DNA of 34,342 nucleotides from a virus: the IMG/VR virus record IMGVR_UViG_3300022690_000187, positions 1 through 34,342 of that record, one strand, 5' to 3'. The stretch's first letter is position 1. Each line of letters begins with the position of its first letter. A program made the translations under genes and the position numbers. Below the pieces are notes generated by a model, which was not told the origin of the DNA, ran no database searches, and worked only from the letters and a program-made list of their open reading frames with translations. Below, piece by piece: positions 13,032 to 22,055 of the stretch.

Positions 13032-13640
13032 ATGGAAGTTACATTCGTAGATGGTACAGGAAAAGGCTTCTCGGCCAGAGTAGATGCAAATTTTCGTATA
13101 AGATCGCTTGCAGACAGTCAATCATTATCTCAAGCAGCAGCACAGTTAGGCGATACATTCAATTTTAATACAGGATCAATTGAACTGACTACAGCTAACG
13201 AATCAGCGGTAGCATTTCTTGAGAACCAAACAGAAAATAAATTTGTAATACCAGCAATAGGCTACCTTTTGGGGAACTCAACCGCTGGAGTAGGTGATTT
13301 GAATCTAAAAGTTGTAAAAAACCCTAAAGCAGGCACGATAATTACTAATGCTGTTGCAGTTGATGTTTTTGAAAATAAAAACGCAGGAAAAATCAAAACA
13401 TTCAGCATAACAGACATGCCAAGATTTAAAGGTGTAGAAGGAGATACGTTTACAGATGGAGCGGAATGGTTTCCGACACTTTTACCAGGATCAGCAAGAC
13501 AACATATAATAACTACAGGTGACCTTGTATTGGAGCCAGGTACTAGCATTGGAATGACAATAAAACCACAGGCCAGTAATACAAGCATGTTTATACAAAT
13601 ATTTATGGCAATTAACAATCTTAGTAATGTATTGCTATAA
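13032..13640 (+). CDS. Virion-like beta-rich protein, 202 residues
   Basis: A protein with low-charge, Asn/Gly/Thr-rich content typical of capsid decoration or tail-spike proteins: GFSARVDANFRIRSLADSQS near the start, IPAIGYLLGNSTAGVGDLNL in the middle, and a jelly-roll-like end (TTGDLVLEPGTSIGMTIKPQ). The last part resembles beta-sandwich virion domains that display a final strand (MFIQIFMAINN). Its stop overlaps the next start by one base. Structural role is likely, exact position in the particle unknown. Confidence 0.6.
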   Translation: MEVTFVDGTGKGFSARVDANFRIRSLADSQSLSQAAAQLGDTFNFNTGSIELTTANESAVAFLENQTENKFVIPAIGYLLGNSTAGVGDLNLKVVKNPKAGTIITNAVAVDVFENKNAGKIKTFSITDMPRFKGVEGDTFTDGAEWFPTLLPGSARQHIITTGDLVLEPGTSIGMTIKPQASNTSMFIQIFMAINNLSNVLL

Positions 13641-14278
13641 TGGGCATTTGGGCAATTATAAAGGATGGTTGGGGTAGTGGAAGTAAAGCCAGAATAAATG
13701 ATGAGGGCGCAATTAATATTATAGCACACCCTCACCCGCCATTACAAACAGATGTAAAATACCCAAGTCCACAAACAACATTCTTTACTGACAGTAACGG
13801 ATCAAGTGACATGATAGTCGCGGGGTCATTAGTAAATCCTATTGACTTTTGCGTTAACGCAATAAGCGAAGCAGATATTTATATTAAGTCAGTAACGATT
13901 AGAATTAGTGATAACAACATGAATCTTGATGATTTCGGAGGGCTGGCACCACTGACAAACGGTATAGATTTGATCTATCAAGATAAAATATTAGGCCAGA
14001 GGCTTATTATCCAAAACATGACTACCAATTTAGACATGTTCAGGCCTGCAACAGCCGGAAAAGGCTTTGGATCTGGTAATAACTCATGGAAAGCAGATGT
14101 GAGTGGAGCAGGAGCAGAGACATATTTTCCAGATATCAACATAAAAGAAAGGTTTGGGCTAGAATTTGGGTTCAGATTACAAAAAGGAACCAATGATTTC
14201 TTATGTTTTCGTATAAAAGACGATCTTGCAGGACTAGATACGTTTAATATTCAAGCACATGGATTTGTAATGATATGA
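13640..14278 (+). CDS. Virion-like beta-rich protein, 212 residues
   Basis: Starts WAIIKDGWGSGSKARINDEG, followed by HPHPPLQTDVKYPSPQTTFF, a phrase often found in virion proteins that precede a beta-sandwich. The remainder is rich in beta strands with few charges (DIYIKSVTIRISDNNMNLDD; IKERFGLEFGFRLQKGTNDF), ending FNIQAHGFVMI. The gene overlaps both neighbours. It probably works with the preceding protein, for example as partners on the capsid or tail surface. Confidence 0.6.
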   Translation: MGIWAIIKDGWGSGSKARINDEGAINIIAHPHPPLQTDVKYPSPQTTFFTDSNGSSDMIVAGSLVNPIDFCVNAISEADIYIKSVTIRISDNNMNLDDFGGLAPLTNGIDLIYQDKILGQRLIIQNMTTNLDMFRPATAGKGFGSGNNSWKADVSGAGAETYFPDINIKERFGLEFGFRLQKGTNDFLCFRIKDDLAGLDTFNIQAHGFVMI

Positions 14279-14517
14279 AAATAGAATCAGGAGATAGTGA
14301 AACATTTGTAATCGATGGATTACCATATCAACGGGGAATATATGAGCCTTTTGTAAGTAAGGACGGAACAAGATTTGGGTTAAAACGACAAAATGGTACT
14401 TTTTTAGTTGTCGGTAAATACGATGAATTTAAAAATTCTTCTGATGTTACTTTTGAAAACGTAACAACTATTGTAGCTTACGTTAAAACGTTTATTTTTA
14501 TAAATAGAACGGTATAA
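14275..14517 (+). CDS. Small beta-rich protein closing the virion-like block
   Basis: An 80-residue protein beginning in the stop of the previous gene (ATGA). It is predicted to be all-beta (TFVIDGLPYQRGIYEPFVSK then GTFLVVGKYDEFKN). It could be a stabiliser or chaperone of the preceding virion protein. No family is recognised. The terminase small subunit starts nine bases later. Confidence 0.55.
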   Translation: MKIESGDSETFVIDGLPYQRGIYEPFVSKDGTRFGLKRQNGTFLVVGKYDEFKNSSDVTFENVTTIVAYVKTFIFINRTV

Positions 14518-14526
14518 TTCTTAATC

Positions 14527-14973
14527 ATGCCAGAAGAATCATTCTATAACAAAACGCCCAAAAACGGCAGACCGTTGGACTATGAAACTCCCGAATTGTT
14601 AAAAGGGTGCTGTGATGAGTATTTCGAATATCAAGGCAGTAGAGTCATAGAAGAGCAGCATTGGGTAGGTAAAGAAGCGCATGAAGTGAGTAAAAAACAT
14701 CGCCCTCCATTTACTTTAATGGGGCTTTGTGTGTTCTTAGGAATAACACTTGAAACATGGTCAAACTATCGTAAAAGAGAGCACTTTCTTGGAGTCTGTA
14801 CACACGTAGAGCAAATTATATACGTTCAAAAGTTCGAAAGGGCTTCTGTAGGTATGTATAATGCCAACATAATAGGCCGTGAATTAGGATTAATGAGAGA
14901 GGATCATAAACCACCTGAAACAAACGATAAACCTATATTGGAGAACGGTGATAAACTACCTGAAGATGAGTGA
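14527..14973 (+). CDS. terS: Terminase small subunit (gp3-like DNA-packaging protein)
   Basis: A 148-residue protein that should recognise phage DNA and hand it to the large terminase. The core matches the gp3-type packaging protein family: RPPFTLMGLCVFLGITLETW, SNYRKREHFLGVCTHVEQII and a final helix (YVQKFERASVGMYNANIIGR) followed by ELGL. The acidic C-terminal tail (PPETNDKPILENGDKLPEDE) would contact the large subunit. Five small genes separate it from terL, which is unusual spacing. Its 3' end overlaps the next gene by eight bases. Confidence 0.75.
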   Translation: MPEESFYNKTPKNGRPLDYETPELLKGCCDEYFEYQGSRVIEEQHWVGKEAHEVSKKHRPPFTLMGLCVFLGITLETWSNYRKREHFLGVCTHVEQIIYVQKFERASVGMYNANIIGRELGLMREDHKPPETNDKPILENGDKLPEDE

Positions 14974-15115
14974 TGAACCAACACTATTATGGTCATACAT
15001 TGACAAAAATGCATTACCCTGGAAGTCTTACGGATTCTACAGTAATGGTAAATATTATTCAGGACACAGAAAAATAGGCCGTTGGAAAGTTAAATCACTC
15101 AAAACAAACCAATAA
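14966..15115 (+). CDS. Hypothetical protein, 49 residues
   Basis: A small aromatic-rich protein (DEPTLLWSYIDKNALPWKSY then GFYSNGKYYSGHRKIGRW). It begins inside the 3' end of the small terminase gene and ends two bases before the next start. It lies in a cassette of five small genes between terS and terL. No family is recognised. Confidence 0.5.
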   Translation: MSDEPTLLWSYIDKNALPWKSYGFYSNGKYYSGHRKIGRWKVKSLKTNQ

Positions 15116-15117
15116 AT

Positions 15118-15360
15118 ATGGACAGATATTTCTATAGCGAAGGTTATGTGTATCGAGGCACAGATACCATTTGTCAATTATTTGGTACAATTGAAGAGCA
15201 AGAACGTGTGGGTACATTTATTGCGGACTTGTTGAACCTTGATATAGGAGATGTAGCAAGCGAGTATTATAGTATTTGGAAAAAAAGTGGAAAGAGTTTG
15301 ATGGAAGAGGTTAAATCGTATAAATGGGTAGGATCTTCTGACACTGCAATTGATGACTAA
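15118..15360 (+). CDS. Hypothetical protein, 80 residues
   Basis: A mixed acidic protein starting MDRYFYSEGYVYRGTDTICQ and continuing with a helix (IEEQERVGTFIADLLNLDIG). The first part looks like a small beta hairpin. It overlaps the next start by one base (TAATG). No family is recognised; it is part of the small-gene cassette between the terminase subunits. Confidence 0.55.
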   Translation: MDRYFYSEGYVYRGTDTICQLFGTIEEQERVGTFIADLLNLDIGDVASEYYSIWKKSGKSLMEEVKSYKWVGSSDTAIDD

Positions 15361-15581
15361 TGCGAACCATAACTCAAATATTGATTGACGCTGATAAGGC
15401 CAAAAACCTAGATGAGTTATCATCCTTATGGGATGAGATATGTGTCAATATTAACTATTACACACGGACTCAAATAAACTATTGTATGGAGCACATTGCA
15501 AACAAGGCCAAAGAACTATCAAACGGTGATGTGGACGCCTTAAAAGAGCTGATTGATATACTTAACAGTCATGAATTATGA
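15360..15581 (+). CDS. Hypothetical helical protein, 73 residues
   Basis: An all-helical small protein (RTITQILIDADKAKNLDELS, then IDILNSHEL at the end) with the look of a two- or three-helix bundle. It starts in the stop of the previous gene and overlaps the following gene by four bases. Function unknown. Confidence 0.55.
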   Translation: MRTITQILIDADKAKNLDELSSLWDEICVNINYYTRTQINYCMEHIANKAKELSNGDVDALKELIDILNSHEL

Positions 15582-15772
15582 AAGAGAAAATAGTTAAATG
15601 CCAGAAAGAATATAAATGTGACCAATGCGGTGAACCTATTAAAAAAGGTGAATATGCACATTTTGGAAAAGCTAGACAGCCTAGATTCAGAAATACTGAT
15701 TGTGATGAGCAGATAGGTGTTGAATATGTAGCATGGAGGTTCCATGCAAACGAAGTTATATGCCAAACATAA
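15578..15772 (+). CDS. Small zinc-finger protein, 64 residues
   Basis: A protein with a CDQCGEPIKKGEYAHFGKAR knuckle followed by TDCDEQIG and a His near the end, a spacing reminiscent of small treble-clef or LIM-like zinc fingers. It would bind one zinc ion and could act as a DNA- or protein-binding adaptor. It starts in the stop of the previous gene (ATGA). It is one of at least three small zinc-ribbon genes in this window. Confidence 0.6.
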   Translation: MKEKIVKCQKEYKCDQCGEPIKKGEYAHFGKARQPRFRNTDCDEQIGVEYVAWRFHANEVICQT

Positions 15773-15780
15773 TTATTGAT

Positions 15781-16056
15781 ATGGAAAAAGAATACAGAAT
15801 AACCGAATATTACGGGACTTATCACATACAAACTAAGATAACAGTCACGCCTAGTTTCTTAGCATTCTGGTTGGAGGTCAAATATGAATGGCATTATTGT
15901 ACCAAAAGAGGTAATCCTTCAGGAGAATGGGAGGAGAGCGCCCAATTCTCATCCTTTCACGATGCTGCAACACAGGTCGAAAAGATAAAAATCAACAATA
16001 AAAAGTATGAAAACGGGGCTATTATACATTCTGAATGGGATAAGATCCCGATGTAA
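15781..16056 (+). CDS. Hypothetical protein, 91 residues
   Basis: A beta-rich protein starting MEKEYRITEYYGTYHIQTKI, with a Trp-rich middle (SFLAFWLEVKYEWHYCTKRG). The frame also contains upstream starts at 15733 and 15760, but the former overlaps the zinc-finger gene and 15781 lies nine bases after its stop. It is the last gene before terL, whose GTG start follows four bases later. No family is recognised. Confidence 0.5.
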   Translation: MEKEYRITEYYGTYHIQTKITVTPSFLAFWLEVKYEWHYCTKRGNPSGEWEESAQFSSFHDAATQVEKIKINNKKYENGAIIHSEWDKIPM

Positions 16057-16059
16057 TCA

Positions 16060-17445
16060 GTGTCCAAGCGCATAACAACCACCTCAAACTTTGACTTCAT
16101 ACAGCGTAATTTCATACAAGCAAAGAAAGGGCTAAACAAGGTCAACGCATTAACTCTAAAACGAGAAGAAGAAGATGACCTAGTAATAAAAGCTCAAATA
16201 CAATCACAGATAGATATATTAAACATAGAGAGATTAAAGGGTATAGGACTAGAAGGAGCGAGTAGAACGGGCAAGTCATGGGATATATGCGTATTTCTTT
16301 GTCATTACATCACGACCTATAGAGGTAAAGAAATAAACATTTGTAGAGATCATTTAACCACATTAAAGAAAACATTCTATTCAACCTTAAAAAAGGTCTG
16401 GATTAAAGAATTTAAGTTACCATCATACCACTTCAATAAGAGCGCAACAGACATAATCTACAATGACAACATCATACGATTTGTAGGCGTGAATGATGAT
16501 ATCATGACAGCACACGGCTTGGAATCTGACCTATTAATTGGCAATGAATTCATGGGCGTTGCCAAGGATACAGCAGATCATTTGGAGCAGAGAACAACAG
16601 AGTTTTTTATCTTTGATTACAACCCATCAGCTGTAGAAAGTTACCTATTTGATATGGAAAAAAGGGGTGATTATGCGTGTCACCATACAACCATATTCGA
16701 CAATCCTTACGCGCCACATAATTCAAAGCAAAAAATACTCAGTTATGCACATGAAAAATGTGATGATTATGCAATAGCCAAGAAGGCCGGATATAGTGTT
16801 GAGCAATGGGATACGCTAAAGGCTAAGAATCATGCATTAGGCACAGCAGACAAATTCAAATGGGAGGTGTATGGATTGGGTCTTAGATCGGTGTCTGAAG
16901 ATGTGATATTTCCTAACTGGGAGATGTACACAGAAGATCCAAAGGGTTATGATTGGCGTGGTTACGGTGGTGACTTTGGTTTCAAGACAGATCCTACTAC
17001 GTTCATTGAGGTTACAAGGGATGGCAATAATCTATACCTTAAAGAGAATATCTGGGAGAATGGTTTACTCAACAATGAAATAGCTGATAGGGTTATCTCA
17101 GGAGGATGGGACGATGAGCGCAGCGTATGGGATAGCTCAGAGTATAAAAGTATAAATGAGCTACGTAGTTACGGTGTTCCAGCTGATTGGGCAGAGAAGC
17201 CACCCAACTCGGTAGCCTATGGTATTCAACGCCTTCACCAATTTAACATATTTATTCACTATCTTTCTGTTAATTTACAGGACGAATTCAGAAAATACCG
17301 GTGGGCTAAAGATAGACAAGGCAATTTTAAGCGTAATACTTTCGGTAAAAAGGTGCCAGTTGATAAGCATAATCATGGAATTGATGCCGTACGTTATAAA
17401 GTTTCATATCATTTCGATATATTAGAGCAAGAAAATGAAAATTAA
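16060..17445 (+). CDS. terL: Terminase large subunit
   Basis: A 461-residue packaging motor and nuclease. The ATPase part has Walker A GASRTGKS (66-73) and a Walker B LLIGNE (158-163, Glu163). The nuclease part has GGDFGF (Asp305), VWDSSE (Asp358) and HNHGIDAVRY (Asp442), the RNase-H-fold acidic set of Terminase_3/PBSX-type enzymes. It translocates DNA into the prohead through the portal and cuts it. It begins with GTG, four bases after the previous stop, which fits the family length well. Its 3' end overlaps the portal gene by 11 bases. Confidence 0.95.
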   Translation: MSKRITTTSNFDFIQRNFIQAKKGLNKVNALTLKREEEDDLVIKAQIQSQIDILNIERLKGIGLEGASRTGKSWDICVFLCHYITTYRGKEINICRDHLTTLKKTFYSTLKKVWIKEFKLPSYHFNKSATDIIYNDNIIRFVGVNDDIMTAHGLESDLLIGNEFMGVAKDTADHLEQRTTEFFIFDYNPSAVESYLFDMEKRGDYACHHTTIFDNPYAPHNSKQKILSYAHEKCDDYAIAKKAGYSVEQWDTLKAKNHALGTADKFKWEVYGLGLRSVSEDVIFPNWEMYTEDPKGYDWRGYGGDFGFKTDPTTFIEVTRDGNNLYLKENIWENGLLNNEIADRVISGGWDDERSVWDSSEYKSINELRSYGVPADWAEKPPNSVAYGIQRLHQFNIFIHYLSVNLQDEFRKYRWAKDRQGNFKRNTFGKKVPVDKHNHGIDAVRYKVSYHFDILEQENEN

Positions 17446-18658
17446 AGACAGACTTCAGGGCGAATTTAGATACATAATGGATGCTGTTGGCATTAAAACC
17501 TTAAATCCATTTACTACAAAAAGCCACACCAGCCATACTATACCGCTAACTGGCGCAACACCTCTAGAATTTTTCCCTCTTTTGGGCAGCAATTTCACAT
17601 TTGGGAACAGCAGTAGAGACTTTTTAAGGATCGCATACGGATTAAACCCCTATGTTTTTATGGTCATCGATAGGATCGCACAAAAAACCGTGATGCTTGA
17701 TAGATTATTAGTCAAAAAAAGCAACAATGAAGACCTAATAATTAACGATGAGTTAGAGGATATCTTAGACAGACCCAATGGTAAGGAGGATGGAGGGGAG
17801 TTTTTATACAGGGCTTATGCTACATTCTTAGCAGCTGGTGAATGTTTTATAATCAAAATACCTACGATAATAGAAGGCGAATCAGAGTACGTTTGTCCTA
17901 TCAATTACAATGTAATAATCAATGAGAACAGGCGCGGTGATGTCATTAGTTACACGGTGACCATGTTCGGTATAACTCATAACTTCTTACCATTCGAAAT
18001 ATTACACATCAAAAAGCCTGACATTACAGTCGATGAGCAACACGGCTTTTCAACGCTTAGAGCAGGGCGCAAAGTCTATGAAAGTAATAATGAACTATGG
18101 GCTAGTGAGGCTTCTTTATACAAGAACAGGGGTGTATCTGGAGTATTGTTTGCAAAAGGCAATAGGGTTTTAGATCCGAAAGAGCAGAAAGAATTACAAG
18201 ATCAATACGATGCAGAACATACAGGAGTAAACAATGTTGGAAAGGTAAAAGTATCATCTACTGAATTAGGGTACAAACAAATGGGTATGAACCCAACCGA
18301 TTTGAAGTCTATTGAAACACGTATTGAGCACCTAAGAACGATCTGTGCAATGTACAATGTAGATTCAAAATTGTTCAATGATCCAGGCGCAACAACATTT
18401 AACAATGTCAAGGAAGCAAGCAAGGCAATGGTTTTAAACGCAGTGTTGCCATTAGCTAATAAGATTAACCCGAAATTAGTATCCTTTATAGGGCGTGATT
18501 TTAATGAACTAGACATCACATGGCAGATCGACAAAACAACAATATTAGAACTTACACAGCCCAATATAGAGCTATCAAATAAAGTGCAAGGTGAAGTAGA
18601 TAAAGGAATCCTTACAGTAGAGGAAGCCAAATTAATATTATATCCACAAGGATTATGA
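17435..18658 (+). CDS. Portal protein, HK97 family
   Basis: A 407-residue protein forming the ring at the head vertex. It shows the family's NPYVFMVIDRIAQKTVMLDR, LEDILDRPNGKEDGGEFLYR, the LPFEILHIKKPD segment, and ASEASLYKNRGVSGVLFAKG before the helical C-terminal part with FNDPGATTFNNVKEASKAMV. The length is normal for an HK97-type portal. It overlaps terL by 11 bases and the protease by four (ATGA), keeping head assembly genes in fixed order. Confidence 0.93.
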   Translation: MKIKDRLQGEFRYIMDAVGIKTLNPFTTKSHTSHTIPLTGATPLEFFPLLGSNFTFGNSSRDFLRIAYGLNPYVFMVIDRIAQKTVMLDRLLVKKSNNEDLIINDELEDILDRPNGKEDGGEFLYRAYATFLAAGECFIIKIPTIIEGESEYVCPINYNVIINENRRGDVISYTVTMFGITHNFLPFEILHIKKPDITVDEQHGFSTLRAGRKVYESNNELWASEASLYKNRGVSGVLFAKGNRVLDPKEQKELQDQYDAEHTGVNNVGKVKVSSTELGYKQMGMNPTDLKSIETRIEHLRTICAMYNVDSKLFNDPGATTFNNVKEASKAMVLNAVLPLANKINPKLVSFIGRDFNELDITWQIDKTTILELTQPNIELSNKVQGEVDKGILTVEEAKLILYPQGL

Positions 18659-19530
18659 GCGATAGAAAACAATTAATTGAAAAGAAATTCAAGACCCCAT
18701 ACAAAACGAGGGTTAATACTGGCTCCACAAAGGACGTTGACTTATCCAGTCGCACCGTATCGGGTATGTTTAACAGTTATTTCTTCATTGATTCAGATCA
18801 GGACATGCTATTACCTGGAGCAGCTTCAAAATCCATCAGTGAGAGAGGTGCAGGAAGCAAGAAAGGCAACAAAATAAAGCATCTCAAAGACCATGAATGG
18901 AGTGATGTGATAGCAAGGATTGATGTATTGGACGAAAGAGAGGTTGATTTTAATGGTCAGAAGCTAACGGGTATTTATCATGAGTCTTTCTATCCGGAGT
19001 CTAACGATTCTAATGATCAATTGATTAAGATCCAAGAGGGGCTAATTGATGATAGATCGATCGGATTTCGTTACATGGATTTGGCCTTTGCTGAAAAGGA
19101 ATCGAACATAGAATCAGAGCGCCAAACATGGGATCAGTTTTACCCACTGGCATTAAATCCAGAGAAAGCAGATAACGCAGGGTTCTTCTGGGCGGTCAAA
19201 GAGATCAAATTATTTGAAGGCTCAGACGTTGCCTTCGGGGCCAATGAGCTAACACCAATGTTGGGCATGAAAAGCGATGTCGATAAGGCTATAGTTATCA
19301 ACAAGCTATACACTAAGCTTGATGCTATGACAGCCTTATTCAAGAATGGCAACCTAACAGATGAAGGTTTCCACACCTTAGAAATGGAATCATTACAAAT
19401 TAAATCATATATTGCAAGTATCGTAAACAGTGAGCCGTCTGTAAAAGACACCTTAATTGAAGGCCGTGATGACCCCGACACTCATAAGAAACCAGACGAT
19501 GCAAAAACATTTTTACAATATTTAAAATAG
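18655..19530 (+). CDS. Prohead protease, HK97 family
   Basis: A 291-residue serine protease that should trim the capsid protein and itself during head maturation. The herpes-like triad region is visible: VSGMFNSYFFIDSDQDMLLP, IKHLKDHEW (His76 or His80), then GLIDDRSIGFRYM (Ser135). A long helical C-terminal region (about 195-291) with KLDAMTALFKNGNLTDEGFH may serve as an assembly or scaffold segment. It starts in the stop of the portal gene and ends just before the capsid gene. Confidence 0.9.
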   Translation: MSDRKQLIEKKFKTPYKTRVNTGSTKDVDLSSRTVSGMFNSYFFIDSDQDMLLPGAASKSISERGAGSKKGNKIKHLKDHEWSDVIARIDVLDEREVDFNGQKLTGIYHESFYPESNDSNDQLIKIQEGLIDDRSIGFRYMDLAFAEKESNIESERQTWDQFYPLALNPEKADNAGFFWAVKEIKLFEGSDVAFGANELTPMLGMKSDVDKAIVINKLYTKLDAMTALFKNGNLTDEGFHTLEMESLQIKSYIASIVNSEPSVKDTLIEGRDDPDTHKKPDDAKTFLQYLK

Positions 19531-19534
19531 AATA

Positions 19535-20821
19535 ATGGAAAAGACATTTGAAGAATTTTTGAAAGAAAAGGGTCATGAAACCATTGAGGGAATGGCAGCT
19601 GAAGAGTTGGCAGGATTTTACAATGAGTTCAATGAGGCCAAAAGAGTAGAGCTTGAGAAAGCTATTGAAGCAAAAGCAAGCAAGGAAGATATTACCGACC
19701 TTAAGAAGTCACTTGAAGCAGCACAGAAAGAGCAAATGAAAGCTCTTAATGAAACGCTTAAGCAATACGGTGTAGCCATAAAGGCCTTGACTCCAGCAGA
19801 AAAAGAGCTCAATGATTTGAGTTTTGGCGAGCAGATCCACAAGGGATTGGATGATAACAAGGAGGCACTTCAGTCAATGAAGGATGGATCTAAAAGTTCT
19901 TCATTCTCATTTGAGACTAAGGTAGTAGGCACAATGACACAGGCTAACGTGTCAGGTGGTAATGTTCCCTTGGAAGATAGAATTGAAGGGTTTAACACCA
20001 TACCATCAAGACGTATTCGTTTACTTGATATCATGTCTCAAAGGTCTACAACATCAAATTTGGTGTCATGGGTTTTCCAGGCTGGTAAAGAAGGTACTAC
20101 TGGACAGACAGCAGAGGGCGCGGCTAAGAATCAAATTGATTTTGATATAGTTGTTAACAGTGAAACCGTTAAGAAAACAACTGCATTCATCAAAGTATCT
20201 ACTGAAATGCTTGATGATATTGCTTTCATTCAAAGTGAAATCAACCAAGAATTGATGAGAGAAGTATTAAAGATTGTTGAGGCTCAATCATATGAAGGTG
20301 ATGGAACAGGCCAGAATCACAACGGTATTCGTACTGTAGCTAGTGCATTCGCAGCCGGAACATTTGCTCTTGCAGTAGACAATGCCAATAAGGTAGATGT
20401 TTTGACCGTTGCAGCTAATCAAATAGCAGTAGCGCAAGAAGGTAAGGCAATAGCAAACTGGATCTTGATGCATCCAGACGATGTAACAAGCTTGAAGCTT
20501 GAGAAGATTACCAGTTCTGATAAGCGTTATGTTGAGAGACTTTTGCTCGTTGGTTCTACATTGTTCATGGATGGTATTCCAATTATACCTACCACACTTG
20601 TTACTGTAGATGAGTACTTGATTGGTGACTTTATATTCGCTATATCTGTTGTTAGACAATCAATGAGATTCGAAGTAGGTCTGGATGGAAATGACTTCAC
20701 AAACAACGTGGTAACAATTCGCGGTGAATGGAGAGGTTTAACAATTGTGAAAAACAATGATAGAAGCGCTTTTGTGGCTGGAGACTTCAGCACTGATGCA
20801 GCAGCACTTGAAACAGCTTAA
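19535..20821 (+). CDS. Major capsid protein, HK97 fold
   Basis: A 428-residue protein. The first 100 or so residues are helical and highly charged (coiled-coil delta domain, for example LKKSLEAAQKEQMKALNETL), which the protease should remove. The mature part shows GNVPLEDRIEGFNTIPSRRI, VSWVFQAGKEGTTGQTAEGA, the long spine helix IQSEINQELMREVLKIVEAQ, NHNGIRT, and the MHPDDVTSLKLEKITSSDKR loop. These are standard HK97-type features. The order portal, protease, capsid confirms it. Confidence 0.95.
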   Translation: MEKTFEEFLKEKGHETIEGMAAEELAGFYNEFNEAKRVELEKAIEAKASKEDITDLKKSLEAAQKEQMKALNETLKQYGVAIKALTPAEKELNDLSFGEQIHKGLDDNKEALQSMKDGSKSSSFSFETKVVGTMTQANVSGGNVPLEDRIEGFNTIPSRRIRLLDIMSQRSTTSNLVSWVFQAGKEGTTGQTAEGAAKNQIDFDIVVNSETVKKTTAFIKVSTEMLDDIAFIQSEINQELMREVLKIVEAQSYEGDGTGQNHNGIRTVASAFAAGTFALAVDNANKVDVLTVAANQIAVAQEGKAIANWILMHPDDVTSLKLEKITSSDKRYVERLLLVGSTLFMDGIPIIPTTLVTVDEYLIGDFIFAISVVRQSMRFEVGLDGNDFTNNVVTIRGEWRGLTIVKNNDRSAFVAGDFSTDAAALETA

Positions 20822-20830
20822 TAACTAATT

Positions 20831-21025
20831 ATGAGACAAACTAAAGACGAGGCTGAAAAAGCCTTAAAACACCAAGCAGGGCAGAGGTCCAGAAACACCA
20901 AGATCAAAGGTCTAAAGGCTAAAGAAGGAGGTAAGCAGTTGCTTAAACCAGGTAAAGAATACATGGTTGGTGCTGCATTGGCTGATGTTTTGGTGAAAGC
21001 TGGACGTGCTGAAATTGTGAAATAA
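20831..21025 (+). CDS. Small basic protein after the capsid gene
   Basis: A 64-residue, Lys/Arg-rich protein (RQTKDEAEKALKHQAGQRSR) ending in a compact alpha/beta piece (KPGKEYMVGAALADVLVKAG). That end resembles the short domain that many phages place just after the capsid gene and that contacts head or neck. It overlaps the next start by one base. Likely a minor head-associated protein; the exact role is unknown. Confidence 0.55.
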   Translation: MRQTKDEAEKALKHQAGQRSRNTKIKGLKAKEGGKQLLKPGKEYMVGAALADVLVKAGRAEIVK

Positions 21026-21351
21026 TGTCACAAACAACATTAACATTTGATGTTTCTACAGGTAACGGTGATCTACAGATCACCGCTGCCGGTAGACCTC
21101 GTTCAGATAAAATTGTATCTTTTCAGGCGGTAGGAGATGCAAATGTAAATGGGGCAGTTACCGCGCAGCTGCAAGAGTCTAATCTTTTTGCAGGAACGTA
21201 CAAAGATATTAGTGGCGCAGTGGCTACAGTTGATATGAACACTAATGAATATGTTGACGGTGGACAATTTAACTCGGCTTTCTTAAGCATTAATATTCTT
21301 GTAGGTGCAGCTACGGCTGGAATAATAACCTTTACAATCAATTATAAGTAA
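21025..21351 (+). CDS. Small virion-like beta protein, possible head decoration
   Basis: A 108-residue protein that is almost all beta (TLTFDVSTGNGDLQITAAGR; IVSFQAVGDANVNGAVTAQL), low in charge and without Cys. Position immediately after the capsid genes and beta-sandwich-like content suggest a decoration or head-completion protein. It is tightly coupled to both neighbours by one-base overlaps (TAATG). No family is firmly recognised. Confidence 0.5.
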   Translation: MSQTTLTFDVSTGNGDLQITAAGRPRSDKIVSFQAVGDANVNGAVTAQLQESNLFAGTYKDISGAVATVDMNTNEYVDGGQFNSAFLSINILVGAATAGIITFTINYK

Positions 21352-22055
21352 TGTCGATACCCGTAATCAATGCAACTAGCTTCATAGGGTGGAATAAAAT
21401 CACTGGGAATCAATTCAGAGATGATAAGCTCCTGGAGTATATCACACTATTCGAGGAAGAATACATGCGTATGATTCTTGGAGATGGTGCATTTTTAGAA
21501 ATAGAGGGTGATGCAGTACCTCTACAAAAGTGGACTGATCTTATGGATGGTGTTGATTATACTAACCTGGATGGCGACAAGAAAAGGAATACGGGTATTA
21601 CTGACCAGCTTATTAAATTTATTTACTTTGAGTTTATTAGAGATAACTTTGCCAGCACACAAGTTGGCAAGGTTAAATCTAGTAATGAAAACTCGGTATT
21701 ATTGACAGGTGACGAGGTGGGCGCAGTAGTAAGAGCTAGATATAATTCAGCGGTGCGAGCATTGCATGAAAGCATCTTTCTATTCTTAGAGAATTACGAG
21801 CAAATTGATGAGCCTATCACTGGGTTTGTTGACAACACAGACAATACTTATACAATAAATGTAGCATCTACGCTGTATTTAATCGATACTGACACGGTAA
21901 CTATTGGAGGCAATGAATTTGTTGTATCTGGATTGATTGCAAATACCTCATTTGTTATTTCTGCTGGATCAGTTGGGTTGTCATTTAGTGGCAATGCTAC
22001 CTATAAACCATATGAAGTGGTGGAGTTTAACCCGTTGATATTCACCACTATATGA
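21351..22055 (+). CDS. Putative head-tail connector protein with appended beta module
   Basis: A 234-residue protein. The first 150 residues are helical (DDKLLEYITLFEEEYMRMIL; NTGITDQLIKFIYFEFIRDN), the type expected of a neck adaptor, and they are followed by a beta-rich module (about 157-225: NTYTINVASTLYLIDTDTVT and FVVSGLIANTSFVISAG). A related module forms the start of the next protein. Position right after the head genes supports a connector role. It overlaps the next gene by four bases. Confidence 0.5.
   Translation: MSIPVINATSFIGWNKITGNQFRDDKLLEYITLFEEEYMRMILGDGAFLEIEGDAVPLQKWTDLMDGVDYTNLDGDKKRNTGITDQLIKFIYFEFIRDNFASTQVGKVKSSNENSVLLTGDEVGAVVRARYNSAVRALHESIFLFLENYEQIDEPITGFVDNTDNTYTINVASTLYLIDTDTVTIGGNEFVVSGLIANTSFVISAGSVGLSFSGNATYKPYEVVEFNPLIFTTI

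Noticed and set aside
13262-13735. Long ORF on the minus strand, and similar antisense frames elsewhere
   Set aside because: They lie wholly opposite well-supported + strand genes, with hydrophobic or Ser/Leu-rich content typical of antisense shadows.
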